Positions 1 through 7,199 of a stretch of 35,284 nucleotides of DNA are shown in pieces (the stretch's first letter is position 1; every line of letters begins with the position of its first letter). This stretch comes from JAUQQI01 sp042408785. GTDB taxonomy: Bacteria; Chloroflexota; Dehalococcoidia; JAUQQI01. The stretch is from assembly GCA_042408785.1 (NCBI GenBank), contig JBHOQU010000075.1, forward strand, positions 1-35,284, in the 5' to 3' direction. The notes beneath the pieces are model-generated. The model did no database searches, was not told the origin of the DNA, and saw only the letters and a list, made by a program, of their open reading frames with translations. A program made the position numbers and the translations under genes.

Positions 1-150
1 GGTGGTGATGCTCCGCATGGCGTCGCCGGTCTCAGGGGGCTCCACCTTGATGACGTCGGCACCCAGCTCGGAGAGGATGGCGCAGGCCGAGGGGCCCGCC
101 ACCCAGTTGGCAATCTCCAAAACCTTTATGCCTTCCAGCGGCCCGGGCAT
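1..150 (-). CDS. CaiB/BaiF family CoA-transferase, N-terminal fragment
   Basis: The minus strand reads an open frame from ATG at 150 to the window edge (50 codons). It begins MPGPLEGIKVLEIANWVAGP and continues with SELGADVIKVEPPETGDAMR. This is the typical N-terminus of class III CoA-transferases (CaiB/BaiF), which move CoA between acyl groups such as formyl, carnitinyl, succinyl or aromatic acids: an opening PLxGxxVLE strand, then the LGADVIKVE nucleotide-fold segment. The catalytic Asp lies beyond the window, so the substrate cannot be guessed. An AGGA-type ribosome site lies just upstream of the ATG. The gene is divergent from the CHRD gene and has its own promoter at 198-227. Family confidence is high; the specific function is unknown. 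Confidence 0.88.
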   Translation of the reverse strand, partial: MPGPLEGIKVLEIANWVAGPSACAILSELGADVIKVEPPETGDAMRSITT

Positions 151-197
151 AATGTATCCTGCTGGGTTAATCGCCAGGTCAAGGTTGTTTTCGGCTT

Positions 198-227
198 AAT
201 ATATGTGTGGCCGCCGGCCGGTGTCAA
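198..227 (-). promoter_or_regulatory. Promoter of the CoA-transferase gene
   Basis: On the minus strand a perfect TTGACA (227-222) is followed after 18 bases by TATATT (203-198). This predicts a start near 191 and a leader of about 40 bases. The -35 lies inside the left arm of the outer inverted repeat. Confidence 0.6.
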
Positions 228-299
228 ATTCGGCGGGCTGTCGGGACCAACGACCGTTGGTCCCGACAAAAGGGCTGGCATCCCGCACCGAATTTGACA
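222..299. promoter_or_regulatory. Nested inverted repeats between divergent promoters (operator candidate)
   Basis: The outer arms TGTCAAATTCGG (222-233) and CCGAATTTGACA (288-299) are exact reverse complements. Between them lies a perfect palindrome with 13-base arms (239-251 and 256-268, TGTCGGGACCAAC and its complement) and a 4-base GACC centre. The two palindromes are nested but not concentric. The inner one centres at about -74.5 from the plus start and -62.5 from the minus start, distances common for class I activator sites. A CRP/FNR-like or other dimeric regulator controlling both genes is inferred; the protein is unknown. Confidence 0.6.
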
Positions 300-321
300 A
301 TCTGACCCGCCCGGTTATAAT
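294..321 (+). promoter_or_regulatory. Consensus sigma70-type promoter of the CHRD gene
   Basis: TTGACA (294-299), 16 bases, TATAAT (316-321): both boxes are perfect. The -10 is flanked by a 6-base inverted repeat, CCCGCC (306-311) and GGCGGG (324-329). The predicted start is near 328. Confidence 0.8.
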
Positions 322-448
322 AAGGCGGGCGTTCTACCGATGCCCATCTTACTGGCTGGAGAAAGGGGGTGAGAGTCCGCTGAATAACCCTGCTCCGGGC
401 TTCTGGCTTCTAACCACCGCAAGAAAAACGGGTTAAGGGGGGTACTTT

Positions 449-1321
449 ATGAGTTTTCGCAGGCTCTTTGCGGCGATCAGTGTGGTTTTACTCCTGGCGG
501 GCGGCACCTTTCAGGCAGGTCCGGCCGAAGCCCTTCGGCAGGAACCTGCCGGACCGACCCCGGCCGCCGTGAGCAACCAGCCCGAGCCGTGGCCGCCTGT
601 AGTCGTCCAGATGCGGGGCACCCGGGTGGGCGACATGGCCACTTTCGTAATGCTCGTCGTCAACCGCAGTCCCCGCACCTACAGTTATGAGGTCAAGGCC
701 CGGCTCCCCGAAAACTCCACCTTGGTCTTCTGCCACTACGGTACCCACCGGACTGACTGGCGGCAGTGCGGCCTGGACGGCCAGGGCAACATTGGCTGGA
801 ACAACCGTGCTGGGATCGCCGGCGGGCGTATCGTCGGCCCGTACACCTTTACCGTCCGGGTTACAGGCGACGGGCCGGTCACCAGCTACGCCTGGATAAA
901 CTTCTATAACAACTCCCCGGCCGGCCAGTGGACGGGCCCCCTCGTCTGGGCCGGGGGCGTGACCCTATCGGCCGCCCTGACGGGCGCCGCCGAGCGCCCG
1001 AACCCGGGCGACCCCCGCGGCTCCGGGTCGGCCGTCATCAGCATTAACCCCGACCAGGGCCGGGTCTGCTTTGACCTGACGGTTCAGGGCATCGACCCGC
1101 CCATCGCCAGCCACATCCACCGGGGCGGGCCGGACGTGGCCGGACCCATCGTGGTGCCCCTGCCGGCCCCGACCACCGGCAGGTCGGTGGGTTGCGTGGA
1201 CGGCATCAGCACCGAACTGCTGACCGACATCGCCACCAACCCCGGCAACTACTACGTAAACGTCCACACCCGGCCCTACCCCGAGGGGGCGGTCCGGGGC
1301 CAGCTCACCACGGCCCGCTGA
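449..1321 (+). CDS. Secreted CHRD-domain protein
   Basis: This 290-residue protein has an N-terminal signal peptide: MSFRR, then a hydrophobic AISVVLLLAGG core, with probable cleavage after AEA at about residue 28. Residues about 50-170 look like an immunoglobulin-like or DUF11-like extracellular beta domain with two Cys. Residues about 172-290 are a CHRD domain: repeated beta strands, SHIHRGGPDVAGPIVVPL, and the closing YYVNVHTRPYPEGAVRGQL. CHRD domains are known from chordin and many bacterial secreted proteins, where their role is largely unknown. The start has an AAGGGGGG ribosome site. The gene is single, with a strong promoter upstream and a strong terminator downstream, so it is probably transcribed alone and highly. 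It probably acts outside the membrane. Its ligand is unknown. Confidence 0.9.
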   Translation: MSFRRLFAAISVVLLLAGGTFQAGPAEALRQEPAGPTPAAVSNQPEPWPPVVVQMRGTRVGDMATFVMLVVNRSPRTYSYEVKARLPENSTLVFCHYGTHRTDWRQCGLDGQGNIGWNNRAGIAGGRIVGPYTFTVRVTGDGPVTSYAWINFYNNSPAGQWTGPLVWAGGVTLSAALTGAAERPNPGDPRGSGSAVISINPDQGRVCFDLTVQGIDPPIASHIHRGGPDVAGPIVVPLPAPTTGRSVGCVDGISTELLTDIATNPGNYYVNVHTRPYPEGAVRGQLTTAR

Positions 1322-1339
1322 CCTTAAGGGCCCGAGCCG

Positions 1340-1377
1340 GGGCGGCCCCAGGGACCTGACCCTGGGGCCGCCCTTTA
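1340..1377 (+). terminator. Rho-independent terminator after the CHRD gene
   Basis: A perfect 14-base-pair stem (1340-1353 with 1360-1373, GGGCGGCCCCAGGG and its complement) has a 6-base loop and is followed by a short T-rich tail, TTTAT. Confidence 0.8.
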
Positions 1378-1379
1378 TC

Positions 1380-1388
1380 TGGTATCAT
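1380..1388 (+). promoter_or_regulatory. Extended -10 promoter for the 1420-2889 pair
   Basis: TGG-TATCAT (TG at 1380-1381, hexamer 1383-1388) directly follows the CHRD terminator. No good -35 is visible at 17 bases. The predicted start is near 1395, about 25 bases before ATG 1420. Confidence 0.45.
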
Positions 1389-1419
1389 TTAGCAAGAACT
1401 CAAAACGGGACGACCAAGG

Positions 1420-1749
1420 ATGACCTTAGAGCGCACCCGAACCGGTCAGCTCCGGTCCCGGTCGACGGCCAAGGATCCCTACGGTTCGATCCTGCCGCCC
1501 GTGGGCTACTCAACGGGCAGCCGGCCAGTTTACTTCCCCGACGTTCCGAATCGGGTGGACGACCGGCTCTACAACCACCCATACCTGACCGGGGGCGGGC
1601 TGCTCGGGCTTGTGGTCCTCGGGCTCGTGGTTGCCGCCACCGTTTACCTTATCTTTTACGCCCTACTAAGCCTAGTTTTGCCCAGTTGCCTCGACCTCCA
1701 GGCGGCAAACCGCTACTTCTGGGAGCCGTGCGTCTGGCCCCTGCGCTGA
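1420..1749 (+). CDS. Small single-pass membrane protein, unknown
   Basis: I do not recognise this 109-residue protein. Residues 1-57 are polar (Arg, Pro and Tyr rich). A strong hydrophobic segment follows (about 58-87, GGGLLGLVVLGLVVAATVYLIFYALL). The tail of about 20 residues contains two Cys and a WEP motif. There is no signal-peptide cleavage pattern, so it is probably anchored with the basic N-terminus inside. Coding support comes from its own extended -10 promoter, its position right after a terminator, and only 15 bases before the GT4 gene, which suggests a two-gene operon. The ribosome site is poor: AAGG touches the ATG, with GGGACG further up, so the start is uncertain. It could be a membrane partner of the glycosyltransferase. 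Confidence 0.6.
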   Translation: MTLERTRTGQLRSRSTAKDPYGSILPPVGYSTGSRPVYFPDVPNRVDDRLYNHPYLTGGGLLGLVVLGLVVAATVYLIFYALLSLVLPSCLDLQAANRYFWEPCVWPLR

Positions 1750-1764
1750 GGGGCCCCCGGCCCG

Positions 1765-2889
1765 GTGCGCCTGCTGGTTGACGGCCGCTACCTTCAGGAC
1801 CATTTCCCGGGGGTCGGCCGCTACGTTTACGGGCTGGTCCGGAGCCTGGCCCAACTGGGCGGTTCGGACCTGGAGCTCTGGCTGGTCGTCGACCCGGCGG
1901 CCCAAAACACCCGCTTCGACCTGCGGGGGCTTTTTGCCGGCGGCCGGGTCAGGCCCATCGAAGGCCCGCCGGTTTTCCACCCCGCCGCCCCGGCCGCCCT
2001 CGCCCGACTGGAGCGGCGGCTCCGGCCCGACGTGGCCCACTACACCCACTACTTTCGCCCCTGGGTCCGGGGGGCCCCGTCGGTGGTGACCATCCACGAC
2101 CTGATCCCCCTTCAGCTTCCCGAAAGCATGCCCTCCCGAATCGGCAGGCTGGCGTATCGGGTGTTGGTCTGGCTGGCCATCCGTTTCTCCGACGTCGTAA
2201 TCGTCCCGTCGGCCGCTACGGCCGGCGCCCTGGCCGGGTACTTTCCGGCCCTGAAGCCGGCGGTGGTGCCCGAGGGGGTCGGGCCGGAGTTTCGGCCGCT
2301 GCCAGGCGGGGAAATAGAGAATTTCCGGCGGGGCAAGGCCCTGCCGGCGAGGTTCTGCCTCTACCACGGGAGCAACAAGCCCCATAAAAACCTGGCCAGC
2401 CTGCTGACCGCCTTTAGCCTGGTAGCCGACCTTACGGTAAGCCTGGTTATAAGCGGCCACGTCGACCCGCGCCTGCCCCGGCCAACCCCCCGGGGGCTGG
2501 GGTCCGACCGGGTTCGGTGGCTGGGCCCGGTTTCGGATGCCGACCTGGTGGGGCTTTTAAACGCTGCCGACGTCTTCGTTTACCCGACCCTGGCGGAGGG
2601 GTTCGGCCTGCCGGTGTTGGAGGCAATGGCCTGCGGCCGGCCGGTGGTAACCTCGGCGGGGACGGCCCCGGCCGAAGTTGCCGGGGACGCCGCCATCCTG
2701 GTAAACCCCCGGGACCCGGCCGAGGTGGCCCGGGCCGTTTCCAGGGTGCTGGCCGACCGGGACCTGGCAGAGAAACTGGGCCGGAAGGCCCTGGTTCGGG
2801 CGGCGGAATTCAGCTGGGAGCGGGCGGCCGCCCGGACCCTGGAGGTCTACCTGAGGGCAGCGCGGCGGGTTTCACTTAAGGGGGATTGA
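1765..2889 (+). CDS. GT4-family glycosyltransferase
   Basis: This 374-residue protein starts at GTG and is a GT-B fold glycosyltransferase of family GT4 (Glycos_transf_1). The N-terminal Rossmann half opens MRLLVDGRYL with PGVGRYVYGL, the glycine loop typical of mannosyl- or rhamnosyl-type enzymes. The C-terminal half has the YHGSNKPHKN linker and the diagnostic EX7E motif (E278 and E286, in EGFGLPVLEAMACGRPV) that binds the donor nucleotide-sugar phosphates. No membrane segment is present, so it acts in the cytoplasm or at the inner membrane face, probably building a surface glycan or glycolipid. The sugar and acceptor are unknown. It follows the small membrane protein by 15 bases, and its end overlaps the convergent HxlR gene by 14 bases. 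Confidence 0.93.
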   Translation: MRLLVDGRYLQDHFPGVGRYVYGLVRSLAQLGGSDLELWLVVDPAAQNTRFDLRGLFAGGRVRPIEGPPVFHPAAPAALARLERRLRPDVAHYTHYFRPWVRGAPSVVTIHDLIPLQLPESMPSRIGRLAYRVLVWLAIRFSDVVIVPSAATAGALAGYFPALKPAVVPEGVGPEFRPLPGGEIENFRRGKALPARFCLYHGSNKPHKNLASLLTAFSLVADLTVSLVISGHVDPRLPRPTPRGLGSDRVRWLGPVSDADLVGLLNAADVFVYPTLAEGFGLPVLEAMACGRPVVTSAGTAPAEVAGDAAILVNPRDPAEVARAVSRVLADRDLAEKLGRKALVRAAEFSWERAAARTLEVYLRAARRVSLKGD

Positions 2890-3268
2890 GGGCTTCGGCC
2901 CCGGGGCGGGCCAGCCACCTTTCGCCGAACTCGGCCAGGGCGTCGATTACCTTCAGGGCCGCCGACCCCATCGGGGTGAGGGCATACTCCACCCGGGGCG
3001 GGATCTCCGGGTAGAGCTTACGGGTGACCAGACCGGCCTCCTGGAGCCTGCGCAGCCGCTCGGAGAGGACCCGGGGGCTGATTTTGATGACCGACTGGAG
3101 CTCCCCGAAACGGCGGGGGCCGGCCTGGAGCAGGTGGACCAGCAGCAAGGTCCACGTGTCCCCCAGCAGGGCGGCGGCCCGGGCCACCGGACAGCCCGAC
3201 TCGCGCCCCCGCCGCCCCCGGTGGGTGAGCCGACAGGCCGGACAGATGGGCAGGACGTTTCCGGCCAC
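2876..3268 (-). CDS. HxlR-family winged-helix regulator
   Basis: The 130-residue product is a MarR-like winged-helix regulator of the HxlR family. It has the diagnostic start of the domain CPVARAAALLGDTWTLLLV, then the recognition helix region RFGELQSVIKISPRVLSERLRRLQEAGLV and the wing YPEIPPRVEYALTPMG. GTG 3268 is preferred as start because GGAGGTG lies 8 bases upstream. ATG 3298 is in frame but has only GAGG touching it. C26 matches the family's conserved redox-sensing Cys, and an extra CPAC pair sits at residues 9-12. Members often respond to oxidants, aldehydes or quinones. It is divergent from the DoxX gene, a common pairing, and probably controls both. Confidence 0.9.
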   Translation of the reverse strand: MAGNVLPICPACRLTHRGRRGRESGCPVARAAALLGDTWTLLLVHLLQAGPRRFGELQSVIKISPRVLSERLRRLQEAGLVTRKLYPEIPPRVEYALTPMGSAALKVIDALAEFGERWLARPGAEALNPP

Positions 3269-3291
3269 GGGATTTTCACCTCCCAGACACC

Positions 3292-3327
3292 TTGACATCC
3301 TCGGGGAGCCCTTGCTATTAATATAAT
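3292..3327 (+). promoter_or_regulatory. Divergent hxlR-doxX promoter region
   Basis: In the plus direction TTGACA (3292-3297) and TGC-TATTAA (3316-3321) are spaced 18 bases; a second AT box TATAAT lies at 3322-3327. The AT-rich core TATTAATATAATA also offers -10-like boxes on the minus strand for the regulator gene. It lies where an HxlR dimer would be expected to autoregulate. Confidence 0.5.
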
Positions 3328-3379
3328 AGAGACTTCCAGAGCAGAACGGCAAATACCTGGCAGAAGGGGGTGAAGGGTG

Positions 3380-3895
3380 ATGACCGTCGACCTGGGTCTC
3401 TTGATCCTGCGGGTAATTGTCGGGCTGCTCTTTATGGGCCACGGCGCCCAGAAGCTCTTCGGCTGGTTCGGCGGCCACGGCATCAAGGGCACCGGCGCCT
3501 GGTTTGACTCCGTCGGCATCCGGCCGGGCGCCTTCTGGGCGACGGTCGCCGGCCTGGCGGAGTTCTTCGGCGGCCTGCTCTTCGCCCTCGGCCTGCTGGC
3601 GCCCGTCGGCTCGCTGGCCATCCTGGCCTCGATGCTGACGGCCATTGTCAAGGTCCACTGGCCGAAGGTCTGGGTCACCGAGGGCGGCTTTGAGTACCCG
3701 CTGGTCAACGGCGCCGTCGCCTTCGTGGTCGGCCTGCTCGGTCCGGGCGCCTACGCCCTGGATGCCTACCTGGGCATCGGGCTGCCGATGCCGGAGACGT
3801 TCTGGGTCGGCCTCATCGTGGTGCTTCTGGGCGTGATTGTGGCCTCGGTTTCCGGCGCCCTCTTTGCGCCGACGGCCACCCGCCGGACGGCGTAA
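3380..3895 (+). CDS. DoxX-family integral membrane protein
   Basis: This 171-residue protein has four predicted transmembrane helices and the DoxX signature: LGLLILRVIVGLLFMGHGAQKLFGWFGGHG at the N-terminus, then the GLAEFFGG and PVGSLAILASML segments. DoxX proteins are quinol-oxidase-associated or thiol/oxidative-stress membrane proteins of uncertain biochemistry; in mycobacteria one acts in a membrane oxidoreductase complex. ATG 3380 is chosen because GGGGGTG lies 8 bases upstream; GTG 3377 is an equally readable alternative, 5 bases from that site. It is divergent from an HxlR regulator and closed by a strong terminator, so it is probably a single-gene unit induced by electrophile or redox stress (inference). 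Confidence 0.9.
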   Translation: MTVDLGLLILRVIVGLLFMGHGAQKLFGWFGGHGIKGTGAWFDSVGIRPGAFWATVAGLAEFFGGLLFALGLLAPVGSLAILASMLTAIVKVHWPKVWVTEGGFEYPLVNGAVAFVVGLLGPGAYALDAYLGIGLPMPETFWVGLIVVLLGVIVASVSGALFAPTATRRTA

Positions 3896-3916
3896 AAGGG
3901 CCTCGAATTTTCCCAA

Positions 3917-3949
3917 CGGCCGGGGCGCAAAGCTCCGGCCGGTTTTTTT
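3917..3949 (+). terminator. Rho-independent terminator after doxX
   Basis: A 10-base stem (3917-3926 CGGCCGGGGC with 3932-3941 GCTCCGGCCG, one G-T pair) is followed by seven T (3943-3949). Confidence 0.9.
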
Positions 3950-3950
3950 G

Positions 3951-3980
3951 TTGACCTGCCCCCGAGCCCGGCCTTAGAAT
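3951..3980 (+). promoter_or_regulatory. Promoter of the transglycosylase-otsB pair
   Basis: TTGACC (3951-3956), 18 bases, TAGAAT (3975-3980), immediately after the doxX terminator. The predicted start at about 3987 coincides with ATG 3988, so the message is probably leaderless. Confidence 0.6.
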
Positions 3981-3987
3981 GGTGCGG

Positions 3988-6228
3988 ATGAGGCGGCCTT
4001 TTCGGCCCGAACCGAACCTGCGGCCCGGAGCTGGGGGGTGGCGAAGGCCCCGGTCCCGACCCTGTCCCCGCCTGGCCCTGTTAAGCCTGCCGACCAGACT
4101 GACTCTTCTCCTTATCTTCGCCCTCCTGGCCGGCCCGGTCGCCCCAACCCGGGCCCTCGAGCCGCCCGAGCCCCGCCTCCTGCCGCCCCCCGCCCTCCTG
4201 GCCCTGGCCCGGACCCAGGTCGAGGCCCTCGACTTCGAGGGCGCAAGCCGTACTTTAAACACCCTGCTTGCCCGCTTTCCGGATGCGGCCGAGCAGCCCG
4301 AGGCCCTGCTCCTTTACGGTCGGGTCCTGCTGGAGCTGGGCGACCCTGGTCAGGCCGCCCGCCAGCTGGAGGCCCTCGTTCAGGCCCATCCGGAAGATGC
4401 CCACGTCGGCCCGGGCTGGCTCCTGCTGGGCCGGGTCCGGCGGGCGGCGGGGGACACTGCCGGGGCCGACGCCGCCTGGGCGCGGGCCGGGGAGGTCTCC
4501 CCCGAGCTGGCCGGAGTCGCCGCCCGGGAGCGGGCCGAGCTCCGGCTCGCGCAGGGGAAGACCGACGAGGGGGCCGCCCTCCTGGCCGCGGCCGTTCCCA
4601 CCCTGCCGGCCGCCCTCCGCCAGCCGGCCCGGGCCCGCCTGGCCGAGGCGCTGACGGCCGCCGGCCAGGCCGAGGCCGCCCTGGCGGCCTGGCAGGAGTT
4701 CGGCCGCAATGCCGCCCTCCGGGCCGAGCGGGCCCAGGCCGAGCTGGAGCAGGCGAAAATCGAGGCCGACCTGGGCCGGACCCAGGCCGCCGCAAGTCGG
4801 CTCCTGGGCCTGGTGGCCGCAAGCTACGACCTCCCGCCGGCGGCCGAGGCCCTGGACCGGCTGGATGCCCTCGGGGCGGCCGTTCCCCCCTACCAGCGGG
4901 GCTTTATCGCCTATTACCGGCGGCGCTGGGCCGACGTTATCCGCTTCCTCGAGCCGGCCCTTCCCGGCCTGGGCGGAACCCGCCTGGCCGAGGCGTGTTA
5001 TTACCTGGCCGACGCCTATCTCTACACCGGTCGGACGGCCGAGGCCCGGGCCTATTACCTTAAGAGCTATGAGGCCGACCCGACCGGCTCCTGGGCCGAG
5101 GCCGCCCTCTGGGACCTGGCCCGGGTAGAGGAGCGCTACGGCGACCCCGGCCGGGCCCTGACCTATTACCGCCGCCTGGCCGAAAACCTGCCCGAGAGCA
5201 ACCGGGGCCAGGCGGCCAGGTTCTACCTGGGCCTCACGGCCTACCGGCAGGGACGGGCCGATCTGGCCGCCGCCCACTGGGAAGTGCTGGTCGACCGGAC
5301 CGGCCTGGCCGGCTACCAGGCCCGGTTCTGGCTGGGCAAGCTCGCCCTCCGGCAGGGGCGGACCGACGAGGCGGCCCGCCTCTGGGCGCCCCTTCTGGAC
5401 GGCCTGCCGGGGACCCTGGGGGAGGCCGTATACTACCAGGTCAGGGCCCGGGAGATCCTCTCGGGGCCGGCCCCCACCGGGCGCCCGTACCGGCCCCTTC
5501 CCCCGGCCGGACCGAACCCCGCCGGGGGCGGGGAGCAGGGTCCCCTACCGGCCGACCTTAAGCTGGGGCTCCTCCTCTGGAAGGCCGGTTTCGCCGACGA
5601 TGCCCGGCGCATCGTTCGGGGCCTTATCTGGGCCGTCGACCCCGAACTGGGCAGCCGGCTCGGGCCCCTGCTGGTGGAGGCCGGCCTCTACAGCGACGGG
5701 GTTTCCATGCTCACCGTGGCGGCTGGGAGGTCCGGGCGGGTGCCGGCGGGGACCGAGCGGGCCTTTTACCCCCTGCCCTTCGCCGGCCTGGTGGACGCCG
5801 CGGCCCGCCGGTTCAACATCGACCCCCTCCTCCTCTACGCCCTTATCCGGCAGGAGAGCCGCTACGACCCGCAGGCCGTGTCCACGGCCCAGGCCCGGGG
5901 CCTCACCCAGGTGATCCCCGCCACGGCCCGGGATATCGCCGCCAGGTTGGGGTATAAGGACTTCGACGTCGAACAGCTCTTCCGCCCGGCCGTAAGCATC
6001 GAGTTTGGGGCCTACTACCTTTCGGCCCAGCTGAGCCGTTTTGAGAACCTCTGGTTGGGACTGGCCGCCTACAACGGCGGGCCGGGCAACGCCCAGCGCT
6101 GGCGGGACCAGTTCGGTCTGGACGACCCCGACCTCTTTGTGGAGCTGATCCCGTTGCGGGAGACCCAGGCCTACGTGCGCCTGGTCTACGGCTTTTACGG
6201 GGCCTACCGCCAGGTTTACCGGCCGTGA
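3988..6228 (+). CDS. TPR-repeat soluble lytic transglycosylase (SLT, family 1-like)
   Basis: This 746-residue exported protein has a long basic N-terminus, then a hydrophobic segment LTLLLIFALLAGPVAP ending near residue 45. Residues about 55-530 are TPR-like helical repeats, many with the pattern A-x3-Y or L-G-x2-A (for example YYLADAYLYTGRTAEARAYY). Residues about 600-740 are the SLT lysozyme-like domain: IDPLLLYALIRQESRYDP with catalytic Glu at 623, ARGLTQVIPATA, and LAAYNGGPGNA. These enzymes cut the MurNAc-GlcNAc bond of peptidoglycan with anhydro-MurNAc formation. The layout resembles E. coli Slt70, but here with TPR repeats. ATG 3979 overlaps the -10 box, so 3988 is preferred. The stop overlaps otsB as TGATG. 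Confidence 0.9.
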   Translation: MRRPFRPEPNLRPGAGGWRRPRSRPCPRLALLSLPTRLTLLLIFALLAGPVAPTRALEPPEPRLLPPPALLALARTQVEALDFEGASRTLNTLLARFPDAAEQPEALLLYGRVLLELGDPGQAARQLEALVQAHPEDAHVGPGWLLLGRVRRAAGDTAGADAAWARAGEVSPELAGVAARERAELRLAQGKTDEGAALLAAAVPTLPAALRQPARARLAEALTAAGQAEAALAAWQEFGRNAALRAERAQAELEQAKIEADLGRTQAAASRLLGLVAASYDLPPAAEALDRLDALGAAVPPYQRGFIAYYRRRWADVIRFLEPALPGLGGTRLAEACYYLADAYLYTGRTAEARAYYLKSYEADPTGSWAEAALWDLARVEERYGDPGRALTYYRRLAENLPESNRGQAARFYLGLTAYRQGRADLAAAHWEVLVDRTGLAGYQARFWLGKLALRQGRTDEAARLWAPLLDGLPGTLGEAVYYQVRAREILSGPAPTGRPYRPLPPAGPNPAGGGEQGPLPADLKLGLLLWKAGFADDARRIVRGLIWAVDPELGSRLGPLLVEAGLYSDGVSMLTVAAGRSGRVPAGTERAFYPLPFAGLVDAAARRFNIDPLLLYALIRQESRYDPQAVSTAQARGLTQVIPATARDIAARLGYKDFDVEQLFRPAVSIEFGAYYLSAQLSRFENLWLGLAAYNGGPGNAQRWRDQFGLDDPDLFVELIPLRETQAYVRLVYGFYGAYRQVYRP

Positions 6229-6986
6229 TGGAGCTGGTTGGGGAGGCCCTCAGGGTCCTTCGGAACCGCCCGGCCGGCCTCATCTCCGACTTTGACGGCA
6301 CCCTAAGCGAGATCGTCCCAACCCCCGAGGCCGCCCGCCTTCACCCGGCCTGCCGGCGGGCCCTGCTGACCCTCGGCCGACACCTGGACCTGGTGGCCCT
6401 GGTTTCCGGCCGGACTGCGGCCGACCTCCGGGACCGGGTCAGCCTCCCGGGCGTCACCTACGTCGGCCTCCACGGGGCCGACTGGGGCGAAGGCCGGCCC
6501 GCCGACCCGGCCGTAAGCCGGCTGGCCGACTGGCTTCGGGACCGGCTCGGGCCGGGCCTCCGCCTCGAGCTTAAGGGCTCCGGTCTATCCGTTCACTACC
6601 GGGGGAGCCCCGACCCGGCCGAGGCCCGCCGCCGGATTCTGGGGCTTCTGGCCGACCGGGTGCCCCCGGGCTACCTGGTGGCCGAGGGCAAACAGGTGGT
6701 GGAAGTGCGGCCGGCCGGGGCCGACAAGGGGCTGGCGGTGGGGCGGCTCATCGAACGGTTTAACCTGCGGGGCCTGGTCTACCTGGGGGACGACCTGACC
6801 GACCTGGAAGCCTTCCTGGCGGTGGGCCGCTGGCGGGCCGGGGGCGGACTGGGCCTGACCATCGCCGTGGCCGGACCGGAGACCCCGCCCGAGGTTGCGG
6901 CCGCCGCCGATAAGACCTTGGGGTCCGTTGAAGAGGTGTGCCGGTTTTTGAGCCGGCTCGCCCTGGACTTAGGGCGGATGCCCTAG
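6228..6986 (+). CDS. otsB: Trehalose-6-phosphate phosphatase
   Basis: This 252-residue HAD-superfamily (IIB) phosphatase has motif I ISDFDGTLSEI with nucleophile D21 and acid/base D23. It also has ALVSGRTAADL (motif II region), the cap domain with GLHGADW, VEVRPAGADKGLAV with the conserved Lys, and motif IV YLGDDLTDLEAF binding Mg2+. This pattern is typical of OtsB, which removes phosphate from trehalose-6-phosphate to give trehalose, a compatible solute and surface-glycolipid sugar. No trehalose-6-phosphate synthase (otsA) is in the window. The start ATG 6228 overlaps the transglycosylase stop (TGATG), so it is translationally coupled; GTG 6225 is possible. A mannosyl-3-phosphoglycerate or other sugar phosphatase is less likely. 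Confidence 0.87.
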   Translation: MELVGEALRVLRNRPAGLISDFDGTLSEIVPTPEAARLHPACRRALLTLGRHLDLVALVSGRTAADLRDRVSLPGVTYVGLHGADWGEGRPADPAVSRLADWLRDRLGPGLRLELKGSGLSVHYRGSPDPAEARRRILGLLADRVPPGYLVAEGKQVVEVRPAGADKGLAVGRLIERFNLRGLVYLGDDLTDLEAFLAVGRWRAGGGLGLTIAVAGPETPPEVAAAADKTLGSVEEVCRFLSRLALDLGRMP

Positions 6987-7041
6987 GCCTTAACCTTCGG
7001 CCTCAGGCCGGCGTACAGTACGAAAGTACCTGGTCGACCCA

Positions 7042-7070
7042 TTGACAGCCCGCAGCCTAAAGGTTATAAC
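7042..7070 (+). promoter_or_regulatory. Distal promoter of the sortase-substrate operon
   Basis: TTGACA (7042-7047), 17 bases, TATAAC (7065-7070): near consensus. The predicted start is near 7077, giving a leader of about 290 bases before ATG 7365. Confidence 0.65.
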
Positions 7071-7124
7071 TAATGTGACCTGCCGGCAGTCGGGCGGGTT
7101 GTTTCCTCCAAGCTGAGCGGAAGA

Positions 7125-7146
7125 AAGCGGTCCCCAAGCGGTCCCC
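7125..7146 (+). repeat. 11-base tandem direct repeat
   Basis: AAGCGGTCCCC occurs twice back to back (7125-7135 and 7136-7146), with a partial third match (TTAGCGG) following. It sits in the transcribed leader or between the two promoters; its role is unknown. Confidence 0.6.
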
Positions 7147-7199
7147 TTAGCGGCAGACGGCGGATTTCGAGAGGGTTGTCGGATTTTTTAACCGGTCTG

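Larger units (their letters stand above)
151..448. other. Divergent intergenic control region, non-coding
   Basis: This 298-base gap separates the minus-strand CoA-transferase from the plus-strand CHRD gene. It holds two divergent promoters, a 12-base inverted repeat whose arms carry both -35 boxes, a 13-base-arm palindrome between them, and a roughly 120-base leader (328-448) before the CHRD ATG. The leader has purine-rich stretches (GGAGAAAGGGGG at about 357) and ends in an AAGGGGGG ribosome site about 7 bases before ATG 449. An open frame at 203-436 runs through the operator and has no coding character. No riboswitch class could be matched convincingly. Confidence 0.7.

Noticed and set aside
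234..300. Rho-independent terminator from the 13-base palindrome
   Set aside because: It lies between divergent promoters, upstream of both, with no T tract and no gene reading into it.
203..436. Open frame of 77 codons in the divergent gap
   Set aside because: It runs through the palindromes and both boxes of a perfect promoter, has no ribosome site and an unprotein-like composition.
345..445. Riboswitch in the CHRD leader (GGTGAGAGTCCG resembles part of cobalamin/TPP elements)
   Set aside because: Only a short match; the other conserved elements of either class are missing.
2876..3916. 346-codon reading of the HxlR frame extending under doxX
   Set aside because: The N-terminal two thirds are antisense to DoxX; a GTG with a strong ribosome site gives a normal HxlR length.
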